A DNA stretch of 64,000 nucleotides from JANSWY01 sp965267245 (GCA_965267245.1 OZ253939.1:3348001-3412000); one strand, 5' to 3'. Numbered from the stretch's first letter, positions 34,519-44,481 are shown. Program-made: numbers and translations. The notes: generated by a model from the sequence alone, not told the origin.

Positions 34519-35820
34519 TTATCCTCCGAAATCATCGAATCGGATGTTTTCTTTTGGTACTCCCAGATCATCCAGCATTTTTAGAACAGCCGCATTCATC
34601 ATGGGAGGTCCACATAGGTAATATTCAATTTCTTCTGGTTCAGGATGTGTTTTAAGATAATTATCGTATAAACATTGGTGAATGAAACCAACATAACCAT
34701 CATTCTTATCATCAAGTGATTCTTTCACCTTCCAGTTATCTTCTGGAACTGGCTCTGAAAGCCCAATGTAGAATCCGAAATTCGGGAAGTCTTTTTCAAT
34801 CTTATGGAAGTGATCCAGGTAGAATAATTCCCTTTTAGATCGACCACCATACCAGTAAGAAACTTTTCTGTCTGTCTTTTCAGTATGGAATAAGTGGAAG
34901 ATATGAGATCTTAATGGAGCCATTCCTGCTCCTCCACCAATGTAAATCATTTCTCTGTCTGTAGGGTTGATGAAGAATTCTCCATAAGGTCCTGAAACAG
35001 TTACTTTGTCACCTGGCTTTCTTGAGAACACATAAGATGAGCAAATACCAGGATTTACATCCATCCATTTATTTTTCGCTCTGTCCCAAGGTGGTGTTGC
35101 AATACGAATATTCAACATCACGATGTTTCCTTCCGCCGGGTGGTTAGCCATAGAGTAAGCTCTGAATATAGGCTCATCATTTTTCATGGTTAGGTCCCAA
35201 AGCCCAAACTTATCCCAGTCACCCTGATATACATCAGACGGGTGTCCTAGTTCAGGGTGAGGAGTGATATCCATATCCTTGAATTCAACTTCGATTTTTG
35301 GTACGTCGATCTGAATATATCCTCCAGATTCGAAATCGAGTGTTTCACCTTCTGGCAACTTCACTACAAATTCCTTGATGAAAGTAGATACGTTGTAGTT
35401 GGACACTACTTCGCAATCCCACTTTTTAATACCGAATATTTCTTCAGGAATTTCAATTTCCATGTCCTGCTTCACCTTAACCTGGCAAGACAAACGAACC
35501 TTTTCTTTTTGCTCAGTTCTGCTTAGGTGACCTACTTCTGTAGGAAGCACATCTCCTCCTCCATCTGTAACTTTACATTTACACATGGCACAGGTTCCAC
35601 CGCCACCACATGCTGATGGTAAGAATATTTTCTGAGCAGAAAGAGTTGATAGCAATGTAGAACCAGCGGATGTTACAATTGGGTTGTCCTTGTCACCATT
35701 GACAATAATGTTTACAGGACCAGATTGCACCAGTTTAGACTGTGCAAACAAAAGGATAAACACCAAAAGCAGAATTACTGCTGTAAATGCTATAATCGAA
35801 GTAATTATGATTGCAGACAT
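34519..35820 (-). CDS. nqrF: Na+-translocating NADH:quinone reductase subunit F
   Basis: 433 residues: N-terminal helix (IIITSIIAFTAVILLLVFILL), a plant-type 2Fe-2S domain with ligands C71, C77, C80 and C112 (SACGGGGTCAMC and RLSCQV), then a ferredoxin-reductase FAD domain (FRAYSMANHP) and NADH domain (MIYIGGGAGMAPLRSHI, YYLCGPPMMNAAV). It takes electrons from NADH into the sodium pump. The other five subunits are not next to it: upstream is accD, downstream a terminator, so the operon is split here. Confidence 0.93.
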   Translation of the reverse strand: MSAIIITSIIAFTAVILLLVFILLFAQSKLVQSGPVNIIVNGDKDNPIVTSAGSTLLSTLSAQKIFLPSACGGGGTCAMCKCKVTDGGGDVLPTEVGHLSRTEQKEKVRLSCQVKVKQDMEIEIPEEIFGIKKWDCEVVSNYNVSTFIKEFVVKLPEGETLDFESGGYIQIDVPKIEVEFKDMDITPHPELGHPSDVYQGDWDKFGLWDLTMKNDEPIFRAYSMANHPAEGNIVMLNIRIATPPWDRAKNKWMDVNPGICSSYVFSRKPGDKVTVSGPYGEFFINPTDREMIYIGGGAGMAPLRSHIFHLFHTEKTDRKVSYWYGGRSKRELFYLDHFHKIEKDFPNFGFYIGLSEPVPEDNWKVKESLDDKNDGYVGFIHQCLYDNYLKTHPEPEEIEYYLCGPPMMNAAVLKMLDDLGVPKENIRFDDFGG

Positions 35821-35853
35821 TTATAATCAAATGTTTTATTTAGAAATCGGACA

Positions 35854-35881
35854 CAAATATAGATGATAAAACCTTCACAAA
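35854..35881 (-). promoter_or_regulatory. Promoter of nqrF
   Basis: On the minus strand TATATTTG (35861-35854) fits the -7 consensus, with TTTG (35881-35878) 16 bases upstream, a little closer than the usual 19-21. The start would be near 35847, giving a 27-base leader. The solo promoter supports independent expression of nqrF. Confidence 0.5.
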
Positions 35882-35916
35882 CGAAAGTGAATTATGATTT
35901 CAACAGGCTGTTAAAT

Positions 35917-36759
35917 CTAATTGTTCAATAATTTCAATAATGTGGAGATTTTTGCTTTGAGATTCCTCCTGTCAACTATAAAATCAAGGAAACCGTGATC
36001 TAAAACAAACTCTGAACTTTGAAATCCTTTAGGTAAATCTTTTCCAATAGTTTCACGAATTACCCTTGGCCCGGCAAATCCGATCAAAGCCCCCGGTTCA
36101 GCAATATTGAAGTCTCCCAGCATAGCATATGAAGCTGTTACACCTCCTGTGGTAGGATCAGTAAGCAATGATATGTAAGGTACTTTTGCTTCGGAAAGTA
36201 ATGCCAGCTTGGCTGAAGTTTTTGCCATTTGCATTAACGAAAACCCAGCCTCCATCATTCGGGCTCCTCCTGATTTAGAAATCATCATGAAAGGAATCTT
36301 GTGCTTCAATGAGTAATCAATCGCTCTTGCAATTTTCTCACCTACCACAGATCCCATTGACCCTCCAATGAAACTGAAATCCATACAGGAAATTACAATT
36401 TCCTGGCCATCCAATTTACCTACTGCAGATCTAACAGCATCTTTTAGTCCAGTCTTCTTTTGGGAGCCTTTTATTCTTTCCGGATAGTTCTTAGTATCCT
36501 TAAATGACAATGGGTCAGCTGACTCTAGACCTTCATCCAGTTCAGTAAATTTATTGCCATCAAATAGTATTTCGTAGTATTCTTTTGAACCAATTCTCAC
36601 ATGGTATTCATCATCTGGGCATACATATGCGTTATTTCTTAATTCACGCATGTGGATGATATTTCCACTTGGTGTTTTGTACCATAGCCCATCAGGTGCC
36701 TCTTTCTTTTCAGTAGTGGGAGTCTGAATTCCCTTATCTTTTCTCTGAAACCAAGCCAT
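35917..36759 (-). CDS. accD: Acetyl-CoA carboxylase carboxyltransferase subunit beta
   Basis: 280 residues. The crotonase-like carboxyltransferase core is clear (VISCMDFSFIGGSMGSVVGEK, ISKSGGARMMEAGFSLMQMAK, PTTGGVTASYAMLGD, GPRVIRETI). The N-terminal zinc ribbon has the family spacing but only one of four cysteines: the first pair reads KTPSG (T29, G32) and the second CPDDEYH (C47, D50). Catalyses transfer of carboxyl from biotin to acetyl-CoA, the first step of fatty acid synthesis, with AccA encoded elsewhere. A CAAAGATA at 36782-36789 (TATCTTTG on this strand) is a good -7 box. Confidence 0.93.
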   Translation of the reverse strand: MAWFQRKDKGIQTPTTEKKEAPDGLWYKTPSGNIIHMRELRNNAYVCPDDEYHVRIGSKEYYEILFDGNKFTELDEGLESADPLSFKDTKNYPERIKGSQKKTGLKDAVRSAVGKLDGQEIVISCMDFSFIGGSMGSVVGEKIARAIDYSLKHKIPFMMISKSGGARMMEAGFSLMQMAKTSAKLALLSEAKVPYISLLTDPTTGGVTASYAMLGDFNIAEPGALIGFAGPRVIRETIGKDLPKGFQSSEFVLDHGFLDFIVDRRNLKAKISTLLKLLNN

Positions 36760-36845
36760 CTATTGAATATTTGTTGGACAGCAAAGATATGATGCGCGGT
36801 TGTTACTTCCTAACATTGGGGACTTAGTTGCATCAGCTAATAGCA

Positions 36846-36885
36846 AACAAAAAACCATGGCACCTGGGTACCATGGTTTTTTGTT
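36846..36885 (-). terminator. Terminator after the M16 peptidase gene
   Basis: A perfect 15-bp inverted repeat, AACAAAAAACCATGG (36846-36860) with CCATGGTTTTTTGTT (36871-36885), ten-base loop. It has T runs on both strands, and lies 21 bases past the M16 stop on the minus strand. Confidence 0.85.
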
Positions 36886-36905
36886 TTTCTATTGATTCAC
36901 TCTAA

Positions 36906-39758
36906 TTACATGGCAATCAATTCGTTTCCATATTTATCAACTTCTACCGGACTGCCTGCACCGTCAACTTTTAACTTTTCATACTGAGTTGATTTGTCTC
37001 CCACCACTACATAACTCATTCTGGATAAGTCCATATAGTTATCGATCAAAGCTTTCACCTGTTCTAATGTCATGCCTTGCAGGACTGCCTGCTGCTGATC
37101 AATATAGTCTAATGGTAAATCATAGGTACTGATATTTTGAAGTGTACCAAGAAGGTTGTTTAACGTTTCATAACCTCTTGTGTTTTGCTTGATCAAAGCT
37201 GTTTTGGTTTTCTCAAGATCCTCATCAGTATATGTATCCTTATAATTTCCGATTACTTCTTTGAAAGTATCCATAGCATCACTAGTAACATTAGATTTCA
37301 CACTGGATGCTGCAATCCAAACTCCTGACTGAATCTCTCTTGAAGCATATGAATAGGCACCATAAGTGTATTGTTTTTCTTCTCTTAATACCTGAAATAA
37401 CCTTCCCGCTGAACCAGCACCTAATCTGTAATTTGAAACAAACAACTTATAATACTCTTCATCATTTCCAGGAACAGTCAATCGTCCAATTTGTATAACA
37501 GATTGCTTGGCGTTTGGTATATCCACAAAATACACCTGTGGCTCAGACGGTAATTCTGGGAATTGGAATGTTGGCAAGTCTACTGAACCTGTTGTCCATT
37601 TAGCTTCCATATCGGCAATACTTTGAGAAACTGAGGCTTTTGAGATGTTACCAGCAACATGAAAGTTTGCCACTCCTGGCTTAAAGTATTTATCGTAGAA
37701 TGCTTTTAGATCATCCAATGTGATGTTTTGGACCGTCTCCTCCGTACCTAATGAGTGATACCCCAATACATTATCATCGCCATATAGCTTTTTGGTCATT
37801 ACCATATTGGCGATAGAATTAGGATTGGCATCTCTTTGTCTTATTCCTTGTAGAGTTGCTTCTTTCACGCGATCAAACTCCTTCTGATCCCATCTTGGCT
37901 CAAGCAGTATTTCCTTTACAAGGGCCAATGTAGCATCGTAATTTCTCGATAAGCAATTAGCAGAAATTGTAATGTACTCATCAGAGGTATACATGTTCAC
38001 GTTAGCTCCCAGCTGCCCGATAGCATCTTCCAGTTCTTCAGGTGTTTTGTTTTTTGTACCCTCCATCATGATATCTGTCATCAAATTGGCCACACCAATT
38101 TTCTCCATCTCATCAAACATGTGACCACCTTTTATCCTAAGGCTGAAATTGACCAATGGAAGTTCTTTTTGCTCAATACCATAGACACCCATTCCATTAG
38201 CCAGTTTCGTCGACCATATTGTTGGAGGATTTAACAATGGTGCCTCTCCAAATTCCGGCTCAACTGTTCTATCAAATTTTGATGGAGTTTTCTCAAATGA
38301 TTCATCACCTTCCTTCTCAACCACGACAGACTCCTGATCTGCAGTTATATCTTCTTCTTCGATATTTGCCAGTTCAGCACCAGTAACAATAAGTTCGGTC
38401 TCTCCTCTAGGAACAAAAGAAGTGATTACATGATTCTTGTCTTTGATATACTTGTTGTACACCCTCATTAAATCTGCTGTAGTTACCTTTTGAATGTTTC
38501 CAATATCCGTGGTGATGAAATCCGGAGAACCTGCAAACTCATTGTATGTTGCTAATTGGAACGCTTTTCCCAACACACTGGAAATACCATTATAGAAATT
38601 AGTTTCCAAACCAGCTTTGATTCTGTCAAGATCGCGTTGGTCAATACCATTTTTCTCCATATTGGTGAATGCCTCAAAAACCGCAGATTTCACAGAGTCC
38701 AGATCAGTTCCTTTATTGGCTCTTACACGTACTGTGAAAGTACCTGCCAATTCATTTGAGTTATTATAAGCACTTACATCTGGCGCTAATTTTTGATTCT
38801 CAACCAACTCTTTATAAAGTGGTGCTCTTTTTCCATCGTCTAGCAGTTGTCCTAATGCATCTAATGCCCACTGATCTTCATGATATTGTTCTACTGTTGG
38901 CCAGGTAAGTCGAATTTCTGGCAGACTTGCAAAATTATCTTCGTGGTACAGGTTAATTGTCTTATCAAGAGTAACAGGCATAGGATCTAAAGGCTTGTCT
39001 ACTCCCCGTGATGGAATCTCTCCAAAATACTTTTCGATCCAGGCTTTTGTTTCCTCAGAGTCAAAGTCCCCTGTTAAAACAAGTGTCGCATTATTTGGAC
39101 CGTAATACAACTCGTAGAATTCTTTTACATCTTCCAATGTTGCATTTGTTAGATCTTCTAACTCACCTATGGTTAACCAATTGTAAGGATGACTTGTAGG
39201 GTAAATAGCTTTATTGATTACCGCCCCGGTATTTCCATATGGCTGGTTATCATAACGCTGACGTTTTTCATTTTGAACTACCGGCTTTTCTCCTTCCAGG
39301 CTTGCTATTGTAACAGAATTAATAAAGAATCCCATTCTGTCAGACTCCATCCACAATATTTTTTCTAATGCGTCTTTCGGCACAACTTCATAGTAAACTG
39401 TACCATCCGTCCAGGTACCACCATTCATGGTTCCACCCCAATTGTTAATATTTTTAAAGAACGCTCCGTTCTCCACATTTTCTGATCTTTGAAACAGCAT
39501 GTGTTCAAAAAAATGTGCAAAACCAGTTCTTCCAGGCTTTTCTCTATTCGATCCGGCATGGATCAAAATTGCTACCGCAACAATAGGATCTGATTTATCC
39601 TGGTGTAACACCACATCTAATCCATTCGGAAGCGTGTACTTTTCGTAATCAATAGATAAAGAATTTGATCCTGACGTATCAGCAGATTGTTGATTGCATG
39701 ATGTAAACAGGATGATTGCAAGCAAGAATATGCTGAATAGGTTCCTATAGGTTAACAT
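36906..39758 (-). CDS. M16-family (pitrilysin-like) zinc peptidase, lipoprotein
   Basis: 950 residues with a lipoprotein signal (FTSCNQQ, lipid at C21). The first M16 domain has the inverted zinc motif HFFEH (82-86) and the downstream Glu in VVQNEKRQRYDNQPYG; the second half (from about residue 500) repeats the fold (MTDIMMEGTKNKTPEEL) without a zinc motif, as usual for the two-domain form. It should degrade peptides, probably in the periplasm or at the outer membrane. Length fits the family. No operon partner. Confidence 0.92.
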   Translation of the reverse strand: MLTYRNLFSIFLLAIILFTSCNQQSADTSGSNSLSIDYEKYTLPNGLDVVLHQDKSDPIVAVAILIHAGSNREKPGRTGFAHFFEHMLFQRSENVENGAFFKNINNWGGTMNGGTWTDGTVYYEVVPKDALEKILWMESDRMGFFINSVTIASLEGEKPVVQNEKRQRYDNQPYGNTGAVINKAIYPTSHPYNWLTIGELEDLTNATLEDVKEFYELYYGPNNATLVLTGDFDSEETKAWIEKYFGEIPSRGVDKPLDPMPVTLDKTINLYHEDNFASLPEIRLTWPTVEQYHEDQWALDALGQLLDDGKRAPLYKELVENQKLAPDVSAYNNSNELAGTFTVRVRANKGTDLDSVKSAVFEAFTNMEKNGIDQRDLDRIKAGLETNFYNGISSVLGKAFQLATYNEFAGSPDFITTDIGNIQKVTTADLMRVYNKYIKDKNHVITSFVPRGETELIVTGAELANIEEEDITADQESVVVEKEGDESFEKTPSKFDRTVEPEFGEAPLLNPPTIWSTKLANGMGVYGIEQKELPLVNFSLRIKGGHMFDEMEKIGVANLMTDIMMEGTKNKTPEELEDAIGQLGANVNMYTSDEYITISANCLSRNYDATLALVKEILLEPRWDQKEFDRVKEATLQGIRQRDANPNSIANMVMTKKLYGDDNVLGYHSLGTEETVQNITLDDLKAFYDKYFKPGVANFHVAGNISKASVSQSIADMEAKWTTGSVDLPTFQFPELPSEPQVYFVDIPNAKQSVIQIGRLTVPGNDEEYYKLFVSNYRLGAGSAGRLFQVLREEKQYTYGAYSYASREIQSGVWIAASSVKSNVTSDAMDTFKEVIGNYKDTYTDEDLEKTKTALIKQNTRGYETLNNLLGTLQNISTYDLPLDYIDQQQAVLQGMTLEQVKALIDNYMDLSRMSYVVVGDKSTQYEKLKVDGAGSPVEVDKYGNELIAM

Positions 39759-39868
39759 ATGTTAGTTAGTTTAATTTAAGCTGCACAAATTAACAGTAAA
39801 ACGGCTGAACTCATTGGAATATTGAGATGAATGGTCTAAAAAATTATCTATCGGCAACTATGATTGAT

Positions 39869-41344
39869 TTATGATTCCAGTTCGTCCAATGCTCTGTCAA
39901 TAGCAACCTTCTTATTAATTTTTTCAAGTTGCCAAGGAGATGCCGCTCGTTCCTTGCAATCTCGCGCAGGACATCTTTCACAGGTAGTGTGGACATCTTT
40001 TTCCAGAATCTTAGGATCCTCCAGAAATTCGATTCCTTTCCTCAATCGGCGGTCAATTTGAAAACCTACTGTAATACTAATTCCTTCCTCAGGGTTGGAG
40101 CTATTCGGGAATGCTATTGACAAACACAGGTATTCATTTTTTGTATTGAGGTATTTCGAAATTTGAAGCCTTGCAATTGGCTCCTGGTTTCCTTTTTCCA
40201 ACAACTCCTTGATAATTCCAATAGAAATCCATCTTCGGCAATAGTGTTCAGATAATTCATTTCCATGTGGGTTATGAAGCTTTGACAGGTGCAATTCCTT
40301 TGTCAGTTTGAAACCCTCTTTACCAGATTTATTGATAAACCTCAAGAAGAAAAGGTTATTAAACCCAAAATATTTAGGAAGTATATTGGTAAGTCGCTGC
40401 ATGAGCATCTCCGGAGTAGCGTCATACTTCTCAAGAATTCTGATCACATCCTGATCATGCCATTGTTTGGATGCCACGAAGTTCCTGATATCTTTGATCA
40501 CTTCCTGTTCATCCATCAGGAATGCCACAGCAAAATAGGAGGCCTTGAAATTATTCAGCAACCTGTTAAACGTATAGTCTCTTTGTGGTGGAGTCTCCAG
40601 TGGCCTCTCTTTTATTTCAAGGTACTGAAACGCAATCTCTCTCACCATTAAGAATTTCTCCTGGCTATCGGTGAGATTGGCATTCACTGAAAACACCTTT
40701 GATTCAGGATTATAATGAGAACGCAAATCTCTTAAATATTCATTAGCCACCAATGCTTCATGATTGACTGTGACATTGAAATAATCACGAAGAATTTGAA
40801 TCAAGTCTTCTTTCTTATATTGATAACTGCTATCAAAATCGAATTTCCTTTTGAATTCCTTAACCGCTTTTTCTAATTCGGGAAAATAGTTGTCATTGAT
40901 CTCCTGATAAGAGCGAAGGGCAGCAAGGTAAATATTCTCTCTTCCCAATTCATAGTTTCTCCCAATCTGAAAAATAGTATTGATGAACGCATTGATCTTT
41001 TCCGGGTTAGCTGAAATGAGTTCAATGAACTTTTGCATGTCCAGGCCAAACAATTCCAAAGGCAATTCCTTGAAAAATTCAGACTGTAATAGTGTAACCA
41101 GTGGTTCAATCTTTTTAGATACTTTCAACGAAACCAAATAGTCATAGCTCACATCCAGGGCGTTTGAAAGGCTCATGATCTTATCACCCTTAGGATACTT
41201 TTTCCCTTTCTCGATTTCATTTAAATAAGATACTGAAAGTCCTGTAAGCTTACTTAACTGCTGATAATTGAGGTTTTTCTTTGTTCTAAGCTCCCTGACC
41301 TTCAACCCAAATATCTGCCTGATCCCAATTTCTCCACTCGTCAT
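39869..41344 (-). CDS. XRE-family regulator with IrrE-like and DUF2083 domains (RamB/ScfR type)
   Basis: 491 residues: HTH_XRE (about 13-67, LRTKKNLNYQQLSKLTGLSVSYLNEIEKGKKYPKG), a long helical middle, an ImmA/IrrE-like remnant (LRSHYNPESKVFSV, REIAFQYLE) and the C-terminal DUF2083 cysteine cluster TTCERCPARDCKERA (C455, C458, C463). This layout is that of short-chain fatty acyl regulators, including RamB of Corynebacterium, which controls aceA and aceB. Here it is divergent from aceB-aceA, which makes the same role likely. The ligand is probably a CoA ester; that is inference. Confidence 0.88.
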   Translation of the reverse strand: MTSGEIGIRQIFGLKVRELRTKKNLNYQQLSKLTGLSVSYLNEIEKGKKYPKGDKIMSLSNALDVSYDYLVSLKVSKKIEPLVTLLQSEFFKELPLELFGLDMQKFIELISANPEKINAFINTIFQIGRNYELGRENIYLAALRSYQEINDNYFPELEKAVKEFKRKFDFDSSYQYKKEDLIQILRDYFNVTVNHEALVANEYLRDLRSHYNPESKVFSVNANLTDSQEKFLMVREIAFQYLEIKERPLETPPQRDYTFNRLLNNFKASYFAVAFLMDEQEVIKDIRNFVASKQWHDQDVIRILEKYDATPEMLMQRLTNILPKYFGFNNLFFLRFINKSGKEGFKLTKELHLSKLHNPHGNELSEHYCRRWISIGIIKELLEKGNQEPIARLQISKYLNTKNEYLCLSIAFPNSSNPEEGISITVGFQIDRRLRKGIEFLEDPKILEKDVHTTCERCPARDCKERAASPWQLEKINKKVAIDRALDELES

Positions 41345-41392
41345 GTTCCAAATATAATATAATCCAAAGTCATACCGTGAATATTTTTAAAT

Positions 41393-41423
41393 AGCGAAAT
41401 AAATTTATTAGCGAATTTTCGCT
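41393..41423. promoter_or_regulatory. AGCGAA repeats, candidate operator of aceBA
   Basis: AGCGAA occurs at 41393-41398 and 41410-41415, and TTCGCT at 41418-41423, so the last two form the inverted repeat AGCGAA-TT-TTCGCT and the first is a third half-site 17 bases upstream. It sits in the 127 bases between the divergent regulator and malate synthase genes, 49 bases before the aceB start. Confidence 0.5.
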
Positions 41424-41471
41424 TTTAGAATATTTTCTCATATATTAGCCAAACACAAATAAATTTTAATC

Positions 41472-43100
41472 ATGATAGAAGCTGCACCGAAACAAATGAA
41501 AGATGCCCTGGAAGGATTACCTGAAGGGATGCAAATCACGGGAGAGCTCAAAGGGGAATACCTTGAGATACTCACACCCGAAGCGCTCAACTTTCTGGCG
41601 GAGCTTCATAAGCGATTTGATGCTACCCGACTCAATCTTCTGGAACGAAGAACAGAGAGGCAGGCAGAAATTGACAATGGAGTATTGCCAGATTTCTTAG
41701 AAGAAACAAAATCAGTCAGGGAAGCGAAATGGAAAGTCGCACCGATCCCTGCGGACCTGATGGACCGTAGAGTAGAAATTACTGGTCCGGTGGACCGTAA
41801 AATGATCATCAATGCACTTAACTCAGGCGCGAAGGTCTTTATGGCTGATTTTGAGGATAGCAATACTCCTTCATGGAAAAATCTGATGGAGGGTCAGATC
41901 AATCTGAGAGACGCTATTAATGAAACTATAGAATACGTTAACCCAAAAAACGGTAAGGAGTATCGGCTTGCTCCAGAGGTTGCCACCTTGCTTGTTCGCC
42001 CAAGAGGATGGCATCTTGAGGAAAAGCACATCACCATTAACGGCCATAATTTAAGTGGCGGCTTGGTCGATTTTGGTTTGTACTTTTTCCACAATGCAAA
42101 AAATCTCCTTAGTAAGGGGAGTGGGCCGTACTTTTACCTACCAAAGCTGGAAAGCCACATTGAAGCACGTCTTTGGAATGATGTTTTCGTATTTGCTCAG
42201 GAGCATTTGCGTATCCCTCAGGGAACCATTAAAGCCACTGTACTCATTGAAACGATCCTTGCTACTTTCGAAATGGATGAAATCCTATATGAATTGAAAG
42301 AGCACAGCGCAGGATTAAACTGTGGAAGATGGGATTACATTTTCTCCTACATCAAGAAGTTTAGAAACTATCCTTACAGATTGTTACCGGATCGTTCACA
42401 GGTGACGATGCAAGTTCCATTTATGCAGGCTTATTCCAAATTGGTAATTAAAACCTGCCATAAAAGAGGTGTCCATGCCATAGGGGGAATGGCAGCTCAA
42501 ATTCCAATCAAAGGGGATGATGAAGCCAATCAAAAAGCCATAGGTAAAGTAAAGCAGGACAAATTAACAGAGGTCCAAAATGGACACGATGGTACCTGGG
42601 TAGCACATCCAGGACTTGTTCCTGTGGCCATGGAAATTTTTGATCAGTACATGCCTTCTCCCAATCAGATTGAGAAGCAACTATTGGTTAACTATACAGC
42701 AAATGAGCTATTGGAACTTCCAAAAGGGACCATTACTGAACAAGGGATCCGAACCAACATCAATGTAGGGATACTCTACATCGAAAGTTGGCTAAGAGGT
42801 AACGGAGCAGCTGCTTTATATCACTTAATGGAGGATGCAGCTACCGCTGAAATCTCACGAGCTCAGGTCTGGCAATGGCTGAAAAACAATGCTCAAATAG
42901 ATGATGGCAGAACATTCACACTGGACATTTATGAGCAATTGATCAAGGAGGAAATCGAAAAGATCAAAACTTATGTGGGTGAGGAGAATTATGACAATGG
43001 AAAATTCCTGGAGGCCATCCTGCTCTTTGATGAGCTGGTCAAGCAAATAGAGTTCAGTGAGTTTTTAACACTCCCGGCATACAACAAAATTGAAGAATAA
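41472..43100 (+). CDS. aceB: Malate synthase A
   Basis: 542 residues, normal for isoform A. Typical segments: VEITGPVDRKMIINALNSGA, FMADFEDSNTPSWKNLMEGQ, LATLLVRPRGWHLEEKH-like region, KLESHIEARLW and the C-terminal SWLRGNGAAALYHLMEDAATAEISR. It condenses glyoxylate with acetyl-CoA to malate, the second glyoxylate-shunt step. Followed 29 bases later by aceA; likely one operon. Divergent from the RamB/ScfR-type regulator, with AGCGAA sites between. Confidence 0.96.
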   Translation: MIEAAPKQMKDALEGLPEGMQITGELKGEYLEILTPEALNFLAELHKRFDATRLNLLERRTERQAEIDNGVLPDFLEETKSVREAKWKVAPIPADLMDRRVEITGPVDRKMIINALNSGAKVFMADFEDSNTPSWKNLMEGQINLRDAINETIEYVNPKNGKEYRLAPEVATLLVRPRGWHLEEKHITINGHNLSGGLVDFGLYFFHNAKNLLSKGSGPYFYLPKLESHIEARLWNDVFVFAQEHLRIPQGTIKATVLIETILATFEMDEILYELKEHSAGLNCGRWDYIFSYIKKFRNYPYRLLPDRSQVTMQVPFMQAYSKLVIKTCHKRGVHAIGGMAAQIPIKGDDEANQKAIGKVKQDKLTEVQNGHDGTWVAHPGLVPVAMEIFDQYMPSPNQIEKQLLVNYTANELLELPKGTITEQGIRTNINVGILYIESWLRGNGAAALYHLMEDAATAEISRAQVWQWLKNNAQIDDGRTFTLDIYEQLIKEEIEKIKTYVGEENYDNGKFLEAILLFDELVKQIEFSEFLTLPAYNKIEE

Positions 43101-43129
43101 GACTAATCAAACATTAAAACAATAGAACA

Positions 43130-44413
43130 ATGCAGAATCAAGAAAAAATAAATCAGATAAAAAAAGATTGGGAAACTAACCCTAGATGGAAAGGCATTAA
43201 AAGACCTTATACAGCAGAAGAGGTGGTAAACTTAAGAGGTACTGTTGAGATTGAATACTCCCTCGCCAGAAAAGGTGCAGAAACCATGTGGAACAAAATC
43301 AACTCTCAACCTTATTTGGCAGGACTGGGTGCACTTACAGGGAATCAGGCAGTTCAGGAAGTAGCCGCTGGTTTGGAAGCGATTTACCTCAGTGGATGGC
43401 AGGTAGCTGCTGACGCTAACCTTGCAGGACAAATGTACCCGGATCAGTCACTTTACTCTGCAGATTCAGTTCCTTCAGTAGTAAAACGAATTAACAATGC
43501 GTTGCTGAGAAGAGATCAGATTGAATTCATGAACGGTACGCATGACAGAGACTGGGTAGTTCCAATTGTTGCTGATGCCGAAGCTGGATTTGGTGGAAAC
43601 CTGAATGCATTTGAATTGATGAAAGCCATGATTGAAGCTGGAGCAGCAGGAGTACACTTTGAAGATCAGCTTTCTTCAGCTAAAAAATGTGGTCACCTTG
43701 GTGGAAAAGTTTTGGTTCCTACTCAAGAAGCAATAAACAAATTGATTGCAGCCAGGCTAGCAACCGATGTGATGAATGTTCCTACACTCATCATTGCTAG
43801 AACAGATGCAGAAGCAGCCAATTTGATCACTTCTGACATTGACCCAAGAGATCATAAATTCCTTACTGGAGGAAGAACCAATGAAGGTTTCTTTGAGGTG
43901 AAAAATGGTTTAGAACAAGGGATAGACAGAGGACTTTCCTATGCACCATTTGCTGATTTGATTTGGTTGGAAACTTCCAATCCTGATTTAGGCCTTGCAA
44001 GAGAGTTCGCTCAAGCTATCCATGCAAAATTTCCTGGAAAAATGTTGGCTTACAATTGCTCTCCATCTTTCAACTGGGCTTCTCACTTAACAGTCAATGA
44101 AATGCTCACATTCAGAGAGAATTTAGCTGAAATGGGATATAAGTTCCAATTTATCACATTGGCTGGATTTCACGCATTGAACACGAGCATGTTTGAGTTG
44201 TCTAAGTCTTACCACGAAAGAGGAATGGCTGGTTACTCTGAATTGCAGGAAAGAGAATTTGGATTGCAGTCTGAAGGCTTCAAAGCTGTGAAGCACCAGG
44301 CATTTGTAGGAACCGGCTATTTTGATGCCGTTCAAAATACTGTTCAGGGGGGTGCTGCATCTACAGTTGCCATGAAAGGAAGTACCGAAGAAGCACAATT
44401 CGCCAATGCTTAA
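43130..44413 (+). CDS. aceA: Isocitrate lyase
   Basis: 427 residues, bacterial length. The catalytic motif is KKCGHLGG with the active Cys near residue 187; VADAEAGFGGNLNAFELMKAMIEAGAAGVHFEDQ is the Mg and substrate loop. It splits isocitrate to succinate and glyoxylate. With aceB it forms the glyoxylate shunt for growth on acetate or fatty acids. A strong terminator follows (44450-44481). Confidence 0.97.
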   Translation: MQNQEKINQIKKDWETNPRWKGIKRPYTAEEVVNLRGTVEIEYSLARKGAETMWNKINSQPYLAGLGALTGNQAVQEVAAGLEAIYLSGWQVAADANLAGQMYPDQSLYSADSVPSVVKRINNALLRRDQIEFMNGTHDRDWVVPIVADAEAGFGGNLNAFELMKAMIEAGAAGVHFEDQLSSAKKCGHLGGKVLVPTQEAINKLIAARLATDVMNVPTLIIARTDAEAANLITSDIDPRDHKFLTGGRTNEGFFEVKNGLEQGIDRGLSYAPFADLIWLETSNPDLGLAREFAQAIHAKFPGKMLAYNCSPSFNWASHLTVNEMLTFRENLAEMGYKFQFITLAGFHALNTSMFELSKSYHERGMAGYSELQEREFGLQSEGFKAVKHQAFVGTGYFDAVQNTVQGGAASTVAMKGSTEEAQFANA

Positions 44414-44449
44414 ATTTAGGTAGTACAAGTAATAAAATGTATGCAGTTT

Positions 44450-44481
44450 TAGGCGGTCATAAATTATGATCGCCTATTTTT
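44450..44481 (+). terminator. Terminator after aceA
   Basis: TAGGCGGTCAT (44450-44460) pairs with ATGATCGCCTA (44466-44476) with one G-U, and is followed by TTTTTATT. It closes the aceBA operon. Confidence 0.85.
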
